A stretch of DNA of 64,000 nt, taken from the NCBI GenBank assembly GCA_040755835.1, contig JBFMAB010000054.1:1-64000 (forward strand), written 5' to 3'. The stretch comes from JADLDB01 sp040755835. GTDB taxonomy: Bacteria > Myxococcota > Myxococcia > Myxococcales > Myxococcaceae. The notes under the pieces were generated by a model. It did no database searches, was not told the DNA's origin, and saw only the letters and a program-made list of their open reading frames with translations. Position 1 is the first letter of the stretch, and each line of letters starts with the position of its first letter. Shown piece after piece: positions 54,301-62,544 of the stretch. The position numbers and the translations under genes were made by a program.

Positions 54301-57300
54301 CCTGGCGGGCGAGCAGCGTGCCGATCTGCTGCATCGCCTCCGGGTCGGTGGGGGCGATCTCCATCACCCGCTTCCACGCCTCGACCGCCGCCTCCTCCTC
54401 GTCGGCCATCGCCTGCAGCCGCGCGAGCGCGCGGTACAGGTTGGCGCGCGCCGCGTCCTCCGAGGCGCGCGGCGCCACCTCGGACAACAGCGCGATCATC
54501 TCGTCCTCGGCGTCGGCGGCCTTGTAGTACCTCTGCGCCAGCTCGAGGTTCTGCGCCTCGTCGGGCAGCTCGCGCAGCGCGCGCGCCGCGGCCACGAAGG
54601 CCATCTCGGCGTTGTCCATCTGCTGCGCGTACACCTCGGCCATCTTCCGCAAGAGCGCCGCGCGCTCGCCGGCCTGCGGCTCGGCGGCGACGCGGGCCTC
54701 CAGCATCTGCACCAGCTTCAGGTGCTCGCCTTCGTTGGCGAACACGGGCTCCAGCGTGGAGGCGGCCTCACCCTTCAGTGGATTGTCGGATCGCGCCATC
54801 TCTTCGAGTGCGCCGACCGCGCCCGCGTGGGCGGGTTTGCGGCGCAACACCTCCTGGAAGGTCGTGAGCGCCCCCTTCGGGTCGCCCAGACGCGTGAGCT
54901 TGAGCCGGCCGAGGCGCACCATCAACTCCAGCGCCTCCTCTTCGCGGCCGTGTCCTTCCGCGAGCTGCACCTCGCGGCCGAGCAGCGTCGCCAGCTCGGG
55001 CCAGCGCTCGGTCTGCGCGAGGATGCGCGCGAGGAACTTGTGCGCGTTCGGGTCCTCGGGCTTCTTCTCGAGGATCGCCTGGTAGCACTGCGCGGCCATG
55101 CCCTTGTCCGAGAGCGTCTCCTCGGCGAGGTTGGCCAGCTCGAACAGCAGGTTCACCTGGACGGTGGCGTTCGTCTCCAGCGCGAGCTGCCGCCGCATGA
55201 CGATCGCCAGCTCCCGGAACTGGCTGGTGCGCCGGTAGATGCGGCCGAGCGCGTCCAGCACGGCCATGTCCTTCGGCGTGCGCGCCAGCACCTCGTTCCA
55301 CGCGCGGGCCGAGAGATCGAGCCGCTGCAGCCGGTCGCCGTAGATCGCCGCGAGGCGCCGCCAGAGCTCTCCGGCCAGCGGCTCGGGCAGGCCGCGTTCG
55401 AGCGCGTCCTCGTACGCGGCCGCCAGCTCCTCGAAGGTGCCGAGGTCGGCGCACAGCCGCTCGAGCTCCTCGCGCACCTCGGCGTCGTCGGGCGCCTCGG
55501 TGAAGGCGCGGATCCGCGCGGTCAGGGCCAACTTCTTCTGGCCCACCGCCTCGCGCAGCGTGGCGATCTCCAGCAGGAGCGGCACGCGCCGGCCGGGCTC
55601 GACGGCGCCCAGTTTGATGTCGAGGACCTCGACCAGCTTCTTCAGGTCCGACAGCTCGCGGTACACGGGCTCGAGCAGCCGCGCCGCCTCCACGCGCACC
55701 GGCTCCTGAGCCAGCAGGCGCTCGAGGCCCGCCACCGCCTGCGGCTCGTTTCGCTTGAGGCCGAGCGCCGCCCCCCACGCGCGGATCGCCTCGACCACCT
55801 GCCCTTCCTTTTCGAGCAGGTGCGCGCGCTTCACCAGGTAGCCCAGCTTGTCGTGCGGCTCGACGGCGGCGTCGGCGAGTTGGTCGAGCGCGTCAGCCTG
55901 CTCGGCGAAGCGGCGTGTGCGGCCGAAGAGGCGCTCGAGGGCCTGCAGCACCCCGGGCGCCTTCTTGATCGCCAGCGCCAGCTTCAGCGACTCGATCGTC
56001 CGCTCGTCGTCACCGGCGGACTCGAAGGCCTCGGCGGCCTTCATCAGCAGCTCGAAGCGCTCGCCAGGGTCCTGCGCAAGCTGCGCCTGCCGCGCGTACA
56101 CGTCAGACAGGCTCTTCGCGTTCTGGGACTTCTCGTAGAGCTTCGACAGGCTGTCGAGCGCCTGCCGGTCCTGCGGCGAGTGCTCGAGGAGCAACTTCCA
56201 GACGCGCGTGGCGTCCTCCGTCTCGCCCAGCTGCTCGCGGAGCTCGGCGGCGCGCCGCAGGAGCGGCACCCGGTGCTCGTCGCCCTCCGCCAGCTCCTCG
56301 GCGGTGGCCTCGTAGATCTCCGCGAGCTCTTCGAAGGAGCCCGTCTCTCGCGCCAGGCGCTCGAGCTCGGGCTGGATCGCGTCGCGGTCGAGGCCGTCGG
56401 TGAACGCCTTGAGCGCGTTCATGAACGCCGCCTCGGGCTGGCCGAGATCGCGCTCGAGGATCGCGCGGATCTCGAAGGCGAGGCGCGCGCGCTCGGTCAT
56501 CGTGCTGGCGTGCGCCATGCGCGCCTCGCGGATCGCGATGCGCTTCTGGTGATCGCCGGTGAGCGCGAGCACCGGGTCGAGCATCTCCGCGGCGGCGGCG
56601 CTCTCGGGCTCGCTGGAGCGAGCCCAGCTCTCCATGGCCTCCCGCGCTCCGGCGTGCTCGGGATCCTCGCCGAGGATCTGCCGGTACACCTCGAGCGCAC
56701 CGCGGGCGTCGTCGAGCCGGTTCTGACGGAGCGCGGCGAGGCGGAAGGCGATCTCCCGGCCCTGAGGGCTCTGCCCTTCCTGGTTGCGGCGCAGCTCGAG
56801 CGCGAAGGCGAGCTCCTGCGGGCGATCGAGCTCGGTGTAGAGCCGGTCGAGCGCCGCGGCGGCCTCGCGGTGCAGCACGTCGCGGGCCGCGATCTGCCGC
56901 CAGTTCGTCGCGGCGCGCTCGAGATCCCCCAGGCGCTGCTCGGACAAGAGCGCGGCCTCGCGGTCGAGCTCAGTGCGCGCGGCAGCCTCGCCTTCGAGGC
57001 CGGCGAGCCGCTCGATGACGGACACCAGCTCCGCCCACTCCTCGCGGGCGCGGTGGAGCCGCTGCAGCGCCCTGAGCGCGTCGACGTGCTTCGCGTCGAT
57101 CGCCAGCACGGCCCGCAGGTGCTTCACCGCGGCGTCCTGCTCGTCGAGCTTCTTCTCGTAGACGTCGGCCAGCTCGCGGTGGAGCGCGAGCGCCGTGGGC
57201 CCGGCACCGGCCTCGAGGATCTCTTCGAGCACCTCGGCGTAGCTGTCGAGCGCGTCCGCGTCGTCCGCGGCGGCGCGGGCGGCTTCGCGGATCGCCGCGT

Positions 57301-60300
57301 CGTCCGGCGCGATCCGCATGGCCTGCGCCAGCGAGGCGAAGGCCTGCTCGGGCTGGCGGAGGTGCTGGGTGTGCAGCTCGGCGGCGCGCTTGAGCGCGTT
57401 GATCCGCTCCAGCGAGTCCTTCGCGGCGTCGGCGATGACGGCCAGCGCGGCGACCTGCTTGCGGTGATCGGTGGACGCCTCGTAGGCCGGCAGCAGCGCG
57501 CGCGCGGCGGCCTCGCGGTGATCGGGATCGCCCAGCAGGTTCTCCAGCGCGGCGATGGCGTCGGGATCGGTGCGCTTCTGCGCCAGCACCTCGGCGTAGC
57601 GGCGGATCGCCTCGGCCTTGTCGCCGAGCGCCGTCTCCAGCACGCGGGCGCGCGCCACCCTGAGCGCGGACGCCTTCTCCCTGTCGCCCGCCGCCTCGTA
57701 CGCGGCGATGAGGCGCTGTTGCACCTCGGTCAGTTCCCTCAGCTGGCCGCCGGCCTCGAGCAGCTGCGAGAGGCGCGGCAGGTGTTCGAGCTCCGGGGCG
57801 CCGGCCTTGATCGCCTCCTGCAGGGCGACGGCCGCCTCCCGGGGGCGGTTCAGCTCGGCGCTGACGTCGGCGAGCTGGAGCGCCAGGGCGATCTTCTCCT
57901 CGCCCTGGGCCTGCGCGACGCGGCGCCGCAACACCTGGTCGCAGTCCGCCCAGCGGCGGGCCCGCGAGTACACGTCGGTGAGGCGCGCCAGGAGCGCGGC
58001 GTTCTCCGCGCTGCGTGCGAGGCCTGCCTTCAGCGCGGCGGCGGCGTCGTCGATCGCCTGGACCTCCTCGGCGAGCTCCGCGGCCTCGAGCGCGAGGGAC
58101 ACGGCCAGCGCGGGCTCCTCGGCCTTCGCGACGAGCTCGGTGAAGACGCGGGCCACTTCCTGCTGGGCCTTCTGGACGCGCGACAGCCGCACCGCCTCGG
58201 CGCGGGACGCGGAGTCGGCGGGATCCAGCTTCAGGCCCCGCAGGCGCAGATCGAGCGCGCCGCGCACGTCGGCGAGGTGCTTCTCGGTCGTCTCGGCCAG
58301 GAGGTTGAGCAGGCTCTTCTGCTCGTCCCTGTCCTGCACGCTGTTGAGCTGCACCAGCAGCGACGCCGCCTGCCGCTGGTAGTCGCCGGCGCGCGCGTAC
58401 AGCGGCGCGAGCGCGCGGCTGATGTCGGCCTGGCGCACGCCCTGCGACGCGAGGCGCTCGAGGCCGCCCACCACCGTGGCGCTCTCGTTCCCCTCGGAGA
58501 GGAGCGTCAGGAAGATGCGCGCGGCCTCATCCTTCCGGCCGAGGCGCTCGGCGAACAGCTGCGCGAGGCGGCCGCGCCACTCCTGCCGCTCGGCGGGCGA
58601 ATCGGCCAGGGCCATCAGGCGCTCGGCGACGGTGGCCACCTCGTCCCAGTGCGAGAGCGTGGCGGCGGCCGCGCCCAGCTTCTTCAGCGTGGGAACCGAG
58701 TCGGGATCGAGTTCGAGGATCTTGCGGTAGACCGCGGCGGACGCCGCGGGATCGGCGGCCGACGCCTCCAGCCTGCGCGCCTCGGCCTCCAGCTTCGAGC
58801 GCGGATCCTGCGGCTCCTCGGCGAGCGCCTTCTTGATCGTCACCAGCGCCTGCGCGGCCTCGGCGTCGTCGCCGTGGCGGCGCTGCACCTCGAGCCACGC
58901 CTCCTGCGCCTCGGCGGGGCGGCCGAGCCCCTGGAGGATCTGGCCGAGCGCGCGCCAGAGGCCTAACTGCGCCTCGGGCGGCGCCACCTGCGCCGCGCGG
59001 CGGAGCGCCTGCGCCAGCTGCCCTTCCTCGTCGGCCTTCTTCGCGGCGTCCTTGAGCGAGGTGAGCAGCGAGGCCTTCGCGGGCTCGAGCGGCAGCGCGA
59101 GCGAGAGCGCCTTGAACGCGCGCTTCGGATCGCCCGCGTCCTCGCACATCATGGCGGCGAGCTCGCACAGCCCCACGCGCTCAGCGATGGGCCGCGGCGC
59201 GGACACCGCGAGCTCGAGCACAGGCCACAGCGCCTCGAGGTTGCCGTCGTCGGAGTAGAGCGACGCGAGCCGCCAGGCGACCTGCGCGTTGTTGGGGTCG
59301 AGCTTGAAGGCCTCCTCGGCGTGGCCGCGGGCGCCCGCGGCGTCCCCGAGCAGCCGCTGGCAGAGATCGGACAACGTCATCCGAAGCGCCACCTGCGCGT
59401 GCTTGTCCTTCAGCGCGCCGAGGTGGCGCTCCAGCACGCCGACCGCTTCTTCCTTCCTGCCCAGCTCGATGAGCAGCTCGCTGGCGAGCTCCGCTGCGTC
59501 GGGCCGCGACGGGTCGGCCTTGCTGGCGTTGTCGAAGGCGGCGGCGGCGTCCTCGCGCTCGTTCAGCTTCGACAGCAGCACCTGGCCGATGCGCAGGTAC
59601 AGATCGCACTTCGCCTGTTTGTCGCGCGAGTCGCCGGCCAGCTTCGAGAAGACGGTCAGCGCGACGCGCACGTCGCCGGCCTTCTCGGCGGTGTGCTCGA
59701 GCAGGTCGAGCGCGTCGGGCATCGCCGGCCAGAGCGCGAAGCAGCGGTCGATCGCCTCCTTCACCTTGTCGACGGCGCCGGGCTCGTAGAAGGCGAACAG
59801 GCGGGCGATCTGCAGCGACATGCGCGCGGCGGTGCGGCGGTCGCGCTCCTCGAGCGCCTGCGCCTTGAGCTGCTTCACGCGGTCGCGCCAGGTGTACTCG
59901 AGCCTGGACAGCTGCTTCTGCGCGGCCTGGGCGCGCGCGTTCTTCCCGTCGATGGCCAGCGCGCGCACCAACGCCCTGGTGGCCAGGGCGTGCTCCTGCG
60001 GCACGAGCAACAGCGACTCCGCGAAGGACACGTAGTCCTCGAGCAGCTCGCGGTCGCCCAGCGCCGCACGCTCGCGCTCGATGCTGTCGAAGGCCGCGGC
60101 GTAGCGACCGTCGGCGAGCAGCAGCTTGCGGGCCTTCTGGTAGGCCTGGCGTTCCTGCGGCGCGGCGCGCGAGGCGAGCTGGTAGTCCACCACCGCGCGG
60201 TCGCGGCGGGAGAGCTTCGTCTCGGCCAACTCGCCCGCCCGCAGGTACAGCGCGGCGGCGTCGGGCCCGGAGGAGATGAGCGCCAGCTTCTCGAGCACCT

Positions 60301-60595
60301 CGACGAGCGCAGCGCTGTCGTTGCGGCCCTCGGCGATCGCCTTGAGGCCTTCGAGGGCCTCGCGGGCGTTGGGCGCGTACACCAGCGCACGGCGAAGCAG
60401 CTCCTCCGCGCGCACGGGGTTGCGCAGGCGCTCGCGCGCGAGATCGGCGGCGCGGCACAGCAGGTGCGCGGCCTCTTCGGCCTTCGGCACCTCGCGGGAG
60501 CGCGACTCGTACAAGCGGATCAGCTCGTCGACGCGCCCGGTCTTCTCGAGGCTGGCCTCGACCTCGCCAAACGGCTTCTCGGCAGAATTCGACAT
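48347..60595 (-). CDS. gltI: GltI/AgmK-like giant TPR protein of the gliding machinery
   Basis: About 4,082 residues, almost entirely TPR-type helix pairs from residue 20 to about 3,680, many with the spacing of classic TPRs (for example LEVDPNAAVAW-type Asp-Pro caps such as FKLDPNNAQVAWRL and LELDPDSVPTLKKL). The last about 400 residues form a non-TPR domain (EFSRYGVNPKRHLIDVANAP, GKFFSETGQKEVYYLLGRTM). No signal peptide or TM is seen, so it should be cytoplasmic. M. xanthus GltI (AgmK) is similarly huge and belongs to the cytoplasmic part of the focal-adhesion motor complex. The ATG at 60595 gives MSNSAEKPF; an ATG at 60625 adds ten residues and neither has a good Shine-Dalgarno. A single frame spans 12.2 kb. 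Confidence 0.88.
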   Translation of the reverse strand: MSNSAEKPFGEVEASLEKTGRVDELIRLYESRSREVPKAEEAAHLLCRAADLARERLRNPVRAEELLRRALVYAPNAREALEGLKAIAEGRNDSAALVEVLEKLALISSGPDAAALYLRAGELAETKLSRRDRAVVDYQLASRAAPQERQAYQKARKLLLADGRYAAAFDSIERERAALGDRELLEDYVSFAESLLLVPQEHALATRALVRALAIDGKNARAQAAQKQLSRLEYTWRDRVKQLKAQALEERDRRTAARMSLQIARLFAFYEPGAVDKVKEAIDRCFALWPAMPDALDLLEHTAEKAGDVRVALTVFSKLAGDSRDKQAKCDLYLRIGQVLLSKLNEREDAAAAFDNASKADPSRPDAAELASELLIELGRKEEAVGVLERHLGALKDKHAQVALRMTLSDLCQRLLGDAAGARGHAEEAFKLDPNNAQVAWRLASLYSDDGNLEALWPVLELAVSAPRPIAERVGLCELAAMMCEDAGDPKRAFKALSLALPLEPAKASLLTSLKDAAKKADEEGQLAQALRRAAQVAPPEAQLGLWRALGQILQGLGRPAEAQEAWLEVQRRHGDDAEAAQALVTIKKALAEEPQDPRSKLEAEARRLEASAADPAASAAVYRKILELDPDSVPTLKKLGAAAATLSHWDEVATVAERLMALADSPAERQEWRGRLAQLFAERLGRKDEAARIFLTLLSEGNESATVVGGLERLASQGVRQADISRALAPLYARAGDYQRQAASLLVQLNSVQDRDEQKSLLNLLAETTEKHLADVRGALDLRLRGLKLDPADSASRAEAVRLSRVQKAQQEVARVFTELVAKAEEPALAVSLALEAAELAEEVQAIDDAAAALKAGLARSAENAALLARLTDVYSRARRWADCDQVLRRRVAQAQGEEKIALALQLADVSAELNRPREAAVALQEAIKAGAPELEHLPRLSQLLEAGGQLRELTEVQQRLIAAYEAAGDREKASALRVARARVLETALGDKAEAIRRYAEVLAQKRTDPDAIAALENLLGDPDHREAAARALLPAYEASTDHRKQVAALAVIADAAKDSLERINALKRAAELHTQHLRQPEQAFASLAQAMRIAPDDAAIREAARAAADDADALDSYAEVLEEILEAGAGPTALALHRELADVYEKKLDEQDAAVKHLRAVLAIDAKHVDALRALQRLHRAREEWAELVSVIERLAGLEGEAAARTELDREAALLSEQRLGDLERAATNWRQIAARDVLHREAAAALDRLYTELDRPQELAFALELRRNQEGQSPQGREIAFRLAALRQNRLDDARGALEVYRQILGEDPEHAGAREAMESWARSSEPESAAAAEMLDPVLALTGDHQKRIAIREARMAHASTMTERARLAFEIRAILERDLGQPEAAFMNALKAFTDGLDRDAIQPELERLARETGSFEELAEIYEATAEELAEGDEHRVPLLRRAAELREQLGETEDATRVWKLLLEHSPQDRQALDSLSKLYEKSQNAKSLSDVYARQAQLAQDPGERFELLMKAAEAFESAGDDERTIESLKLALAIKKAPGVLQALERLFGRTRRFAEQADALDQLADAAVEPHDKLGYLVKRAHLLEKEGQVVEAIRAWGAALGLKRNEPQAVAGLERLLAQEPVRVEAARLLEPVYRELSDLKKLVEVLDIKLGAVEPGRRVPLLLEIATLREAVGQKKLALTARIRAFTEAPDDAEVREELERLCADLGTFEELAAAYEDALERGLPEPLAGELWRRLAAIYGDRLQRLDLSARAWNEVLARTPKDMAVLDALGRIYRRTSQFRELAIVMRRQLALETNATVQVNLLFELANLAEETLSDKGMAAQCYQAILEKKPEDPNAHKFLARILAQTERWPELATLLGREVQLAEGHGREEEALELMVRLGRLKLTRLGDPKGALTTFQEVLRRKPAHAGAVGALEEMARSDNPLKGEAASTLEPVFANEGEHLKLVQMLEARVAAEPQAGERAALLRKMAEVYAQQMDNAEMAFVAAARALRELPDEAQNLELAQRYYKAADAEDEMIALLSEVAPRASEDAARANLYRALARLQAMADEEEAAVEAWKRVMEIAPTDPEAMQQIGTLLARQGRVHELLDVLKRQLTVEEDTERRVALLFQVGALQEEQLKDPATAIATFRRLLELKPEDVGALARMERLCEAQSRWPELADVLARRLKLVTAEERPEVAYRLGVVRETRLLDKAGAIDLYEELLKQNPNHSGALARMEGMVQREPQNQHAVEVLATAYRAGGDPNKLAQLIEARVAVSPDVVERKTLLSELAALREAQSEPELAYLAYYRAFKEEPNDAALRQRLVASGTAAGSWDELAHALEEGLPRIAEPADVAEVCLTLAQILDQRLGEKEDAVAWYEKAREASPEVAPRCLAALDRLYGELGDSAKQADALEALADIETDPTDRVALFFRLGQLAMESLDDPDRAAGAFERVLQTDPKHLPSLRSLEILYEQAKSSEKLFRVLEVQRDLVQGPERERVLSKMATVSGEGLGNVENSIKLYRELLEKNPRNDQAFEALTGLLDRADRAEELRELLAWKLQFTVDPRELVRLNERLGRVLFERLEKPEEAIPYFKAALERDARHRGAMEALRDIFERTGRREDLVIVLRRLIPLQEDASGVKQIRIRLAEIIAQTARREEALDAARRALEVEPHSIPELERLFAVFSHLKAWPDAVRTLEAKSQVELQQEEREAAVQTMFQIADIWRGPANKLEQAGGALERVLEIMPSNRQAYEQALALYSQLGDWRAYAQVMDRFLPHFVTEEEKVQALRELARVQESRLGAKHVAFLQYCRAMQLVPSDDATREQVERLAEETGSYEELAAVYEEIADAVPRGPLAERLYLTLARVQDKELDDAAAAEASLRKVLEFDPTNEAALERLASMFARRGQNKEYIVSLEQKLEAAGSLEKRKEILREIARVYDEQMGSPEDAENALVRALELDPDQETLSILVALQRRQQNHAAVASTLMRMRDIAPTPEERSRLQVEVAQVYERDLNDDEAAIEGYRQALEFDPANITALDALEKLYTKLDRPAELLAVYERQLELTSDYRQRVKILFASAAIWEERYQNLVNADACIEAALQVDPQNLQAIKALERLRKAQGRWDELIGVVDRHIQLLTSPEEKAELCVEMGDIFHQQLKAVDRAVTAYHQALELDPKCRSAMHALGTLYERSGNWPFALDMLEREAQVLGSTGEAVELWYRMGKINEDMLIDASSAKRCYLEALRIDAAYLPAIRSLKGIYELERDFENYEKALVEEARQTEDPQARAKAFVEVGRYYESQERRDEAAVQYEEALKLQPDLADAARPLADIYLSTENWERCEQMLDIVTHRMAHDYAMAPDDAELARELCRRFYRLGYVCEKNGRRDKALGAYEKAYQLDATYLPVLEGYGNLLVQARRFDEAAKVYQSILVHHRGDLTDLEVAEIYWTLGDIHLQNRQLDRAENHFEKALAIDSGHEPSLRSMVSLTESQGKWDRAGEYRQKLLQVLEGDAKFETGVALGALARDKLSDPYMAIDAYLAAHRVRPDALDVLDALYVLYRETRQGAKAAEMLEKMLQVPSLKEDAQRAKRVWFALGEISRDELQDVEKAVECFNAALDLDWRFIEAFSALEAMLGRNKKWKTLDDNYKRMLARFPKTEETHVARMTIWKALGDLYLNVMKAPDAAVEVYKVVATGLPDNVEIQELYAGLAQTQPGKEQEAVDAWRRALPATTAPGKAASALAELAARRKDYDSAWLAAQVVAGLIGEAGAGEKEILAKLTPYAKKREVAQRHLTDRLWTEHVFHPKVRGPLAELMAILFEQAGALYKEEFSRYGVNPKRHLIDVANAPEYQIHHYRYISRLFGMEQVALFSPFLVATRERMAKRSTEVAPDPMVSVEICHTEPVSLKVGGKFFSETGQKEVYYLLGRTMALLRPELALTQRLSAERLEAVLQAAISLSVDRFRFTADLRAIDTERKLLEKHLTQQARDALARVTRAYVKVATPNDLRNYLEGAELSATRAGAFAAGEIEPVKRMVMAESGGQFRVQPRSKIRDLMVFALGEDLHALRVAVGTSVEVQLRK

Positions 60596-60664
60596 GAGGG
60601 GCGGGTGGACTCTACCCCGCCCCATCCGAAAACGATCCCGACATTCAGGCGTTTTCGCGCTCGA

Positions 60665-62476
60665 TCAGGCCGTTGCGCCGGGGGCGCGGGGGCCCTCGTT
60701 GCCGCGGTCGGAGGGTGGCGGCATCGCGGTGCCGCCCTCGCCCTCCGCGGCGGGCTGGGCCTTCGCCGGCTTCGGCTTCGGCTCGGGGCGCGCCAGGGCC
60801 TTCACACGCTCGGCGTTGGCGGTGTCGCCCAGCTTCTCGAAGAGCGCCTGGGCCTTGTCCAGCTGCCCGGCGGCCTCGAGGAGCTGCGCGGCCCGCGGGA
60901 GATCGCCGAGCTGCTCGAAGACGGAGGCGGCCTTGTCCTTGCGCTCGGCGGCGAGCCACGTCGCGGCGGCGCCCTGGAGATCGCCCAGAAGCTCGAGCCA
61001 GCGGGCCTTCTGTGGGGCGTTGTTCTCCGCCTCGGCCTTCCGGAGCTCGGCCTGGGCGTAGGCCTTCGCCTCGTCCTTCAGCTTCAGCTTCTCCATGAAG
61101 TGGTAGGCCTTGGGGCCGGGCAGCGTCTTGAGCAGCTCGAGCGCGTCGGCGGTGCGGCCGGCGCCGACGAGCAGCGTGGCCGCGCCCAGCTTGTCGCCGC
61201 GCTCGGCCAGCTTCGTCACCTCGAGATCGCGCACGCGCGTCGCGCTGGCGGTGTCCTTCGCGCGCTCGTACGCCTTGCGGGCGAGCGACAACTTGCCGGC
61301 GCGCTCCCAGGCGAGGCCCGCCTGGTCGAACTGCCGCGCGCGCTCGTACAGCCGCGCGATGGCGTCGAAGTCGCTGCGGGCGACGTGGAACTCCATCAGC
61401 TTGTCCCAGGCCTGGGCGCGCTGGAGCACCTCCACCACCTCGTCCGGCTTCACCTTCGCCGACAGCGCGGTGAACAGCTCGTCCACCTTGCCGAGGACGG
61501 CGTTGCGGAGCGCGGCCTTCAGGTCGCCGCCGAGCTCGAACAGGCGCGCAGCGGCGGCGTACGACTGGTGCTTCTCGTGGATCCGCCCGGCGTCGCGGGT
61601 GCGGCCCATCTCCTCGAGGCGCTGTGCGTCGGCCTGCCAGTCACCCGACGAGGTGAAGGGCGACCGGGCCTCCCGGCGCTCGCCACGCTCGGGGCGCTCA
61701 CCGCGCGGGCCCTTCTCGCGCGGACCACGACCCGGACGCTCGCTGCGCTCGGGGCGATCGGCGCGCTGCGGGGGCGCCGCCAGGTCGGCCTCCGTCGGCT
61801 GACGGCCGGCGGCGTCGAAGGCGGTCTGCGCGCGGTCGACGTCGTTCACCGCGCGCCAGATGAGGCCGACGGTGAAGAGGGCCTCGGCCCACGCGGCGAT
61901 CGCGGGATCGACGGCGGGCTTCGCGGGCGCGACAGGCGCGGCCTCCGCGGGAGCAGTCTCCGCCGGCGTCTCCGTCGGAGCGGCCTCCGCGCCCCCGGCG
62001 GGCGCGGAATCGGCGGGCGCGGAATCGGCGGGCGCGGAATCGGCGGGCGCAGCCTCGGCCGGCGCGGCCTCCGCGGGCATCGCCGCCGGCGCGGCCTCGC
62101 CACCCTCGGCCGGCTTCGGCTTCGGCGCGCGGACCACGCGCATGAGCGAGGTGATCAGCTTGCCGCGGGTGTTGAGATCGAGGTCCTCGAGGGACTTCAG
62201 GTGCAGGGGCTTCAACGCGCGGAGGATCTCCCCGAGCGGCGCCTGCATCGACGCGAAATCCAGCTTCGTCAGCGCCTTCTCGACGGACGACAACTCGGTG
62301 ACGATGCGGAACGACGCACCACCGCCGGCGCCACCGCGCCGATCCCGGCCGCCGCGCCCGTCCCGGCCGTCGCGCCCGCCGCGGCCCTCCTTCCTGTCGC
62401 CAAACGAAAAGCCTTCGCGGCGTCCCCGGCCGCCCTGCCCGGGGCCCTTCCCCTGCTGCGTGTCCTGAGTGGTCAT
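60665..62476 (-). CDS. Uncharacterised TPR-like protein in the gliding cluster, Arg/Gly-rich N terminus
   Basis: A 603-residue cytoplasmic protein between gltH and gltI. Residues about 5-52 are Arg/Gly/Asp-rich with RGG-like repeats (GRGGRDGRDGRGGRDRRGG). Residues about 60-115 form a small helical domain, followed by an Ala/Pro/Glu/Ser linker with an exact 5-residue repeat (PADSA three times), another R/P/E-rich stretch (about 235-270) and an array of TPR/Sel1-like helical repeats (about 280-565), for example RLEEMGRTRDAGRIHEKHQS and LFELGGDLKAALRNAVLGKV. It is not one of the genes with a Glt name that I recall, but its position inside the cluster marks it as a probable motility-linked gene. 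Confidence 0.75.
   Translation of the reverse strand: MTTQDTQQGKGPGQGGRGRREGFSFGDRKEGRGGRDGRDGRGGRDRRGGAGGGASFRIVTELSSVEKALTKLDFASMQAPLGEILRALKPLHLKSLEDLDLNTRGKLITSLMRVVRAPKPKPAEGGEAAPAAMPAEAAPAEAAPADSAPADSAPADSAPAGGAEAAPTETPAETAPAEAAPVAPAKPAVDPAIAAWAEALFTVGLIWRAVNDVDRAQTAFDAAGRQPTEADLAAPPQRADRPERSERPGRGPREKGPRGERPERGERREARSPFTSSGDWQADAQRLEEMGRTRDAGRIHEKHQSYAAAARLFELGGDLKAALRNAVLGKVDELFTALSAKVKPDEVVEVLQRAQAWDKLMEFHVARSDFDAIARLYERARQFDQAGLAWERAGKLSLARKAYERAKDTASATRVRDLEVTKLAERGDKLGAATLLVGAGRTADALELLKTLPGPKAYHFMEKLKLKDEAKAYAQAELRKAEAENNAPQKARWLELLGDLQGAAATWLAAERKDKAASVFEQLGDLPRAAQLLEAAGQLDKAQALFEKLGDTANAERVKALARPEPKPKPAKAQPAAEGEGGTAMPPPSDRGNEGPRAPGATA
61996..62040. repeat. Three perfect 15-bp tandem repeats
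   Basis: Three exact copies of CGGCGGGCGCGGAAT lie end to end inside the linker-coding part of the TPR protein gene and a fourth, altered copy follows. They encode the PADSA repeat. Repeat number can change by slippage without breaking the frame. Confidence 0.9.
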
Positions 62477-62544
62477 GGGCTGCCCATGGCCTCAAAGGGC
62501 CCGGTCCGTCAAGGGGCAGCGGCGGAAAGCGACGGCCTGGGCCG

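Noticed and set aside
50528..58966. 2,812-codon open frame on the plus strand
   Set aside because: Exact antisense of gltI. The translation is a low-complexity Arg/Leu/Val/Gly-rich string with no domain; it is open only because of the GC-biased third positions of the real gene.
61996..62040. Possible CRISPR-like tandem repeats
   Set aside because: Three 15-bp copies without spacers, in frame inside a coding region; a coding slippage repeat. The 45-bp repeats in gltJ were rejected for the same reason. No cas genes are present.
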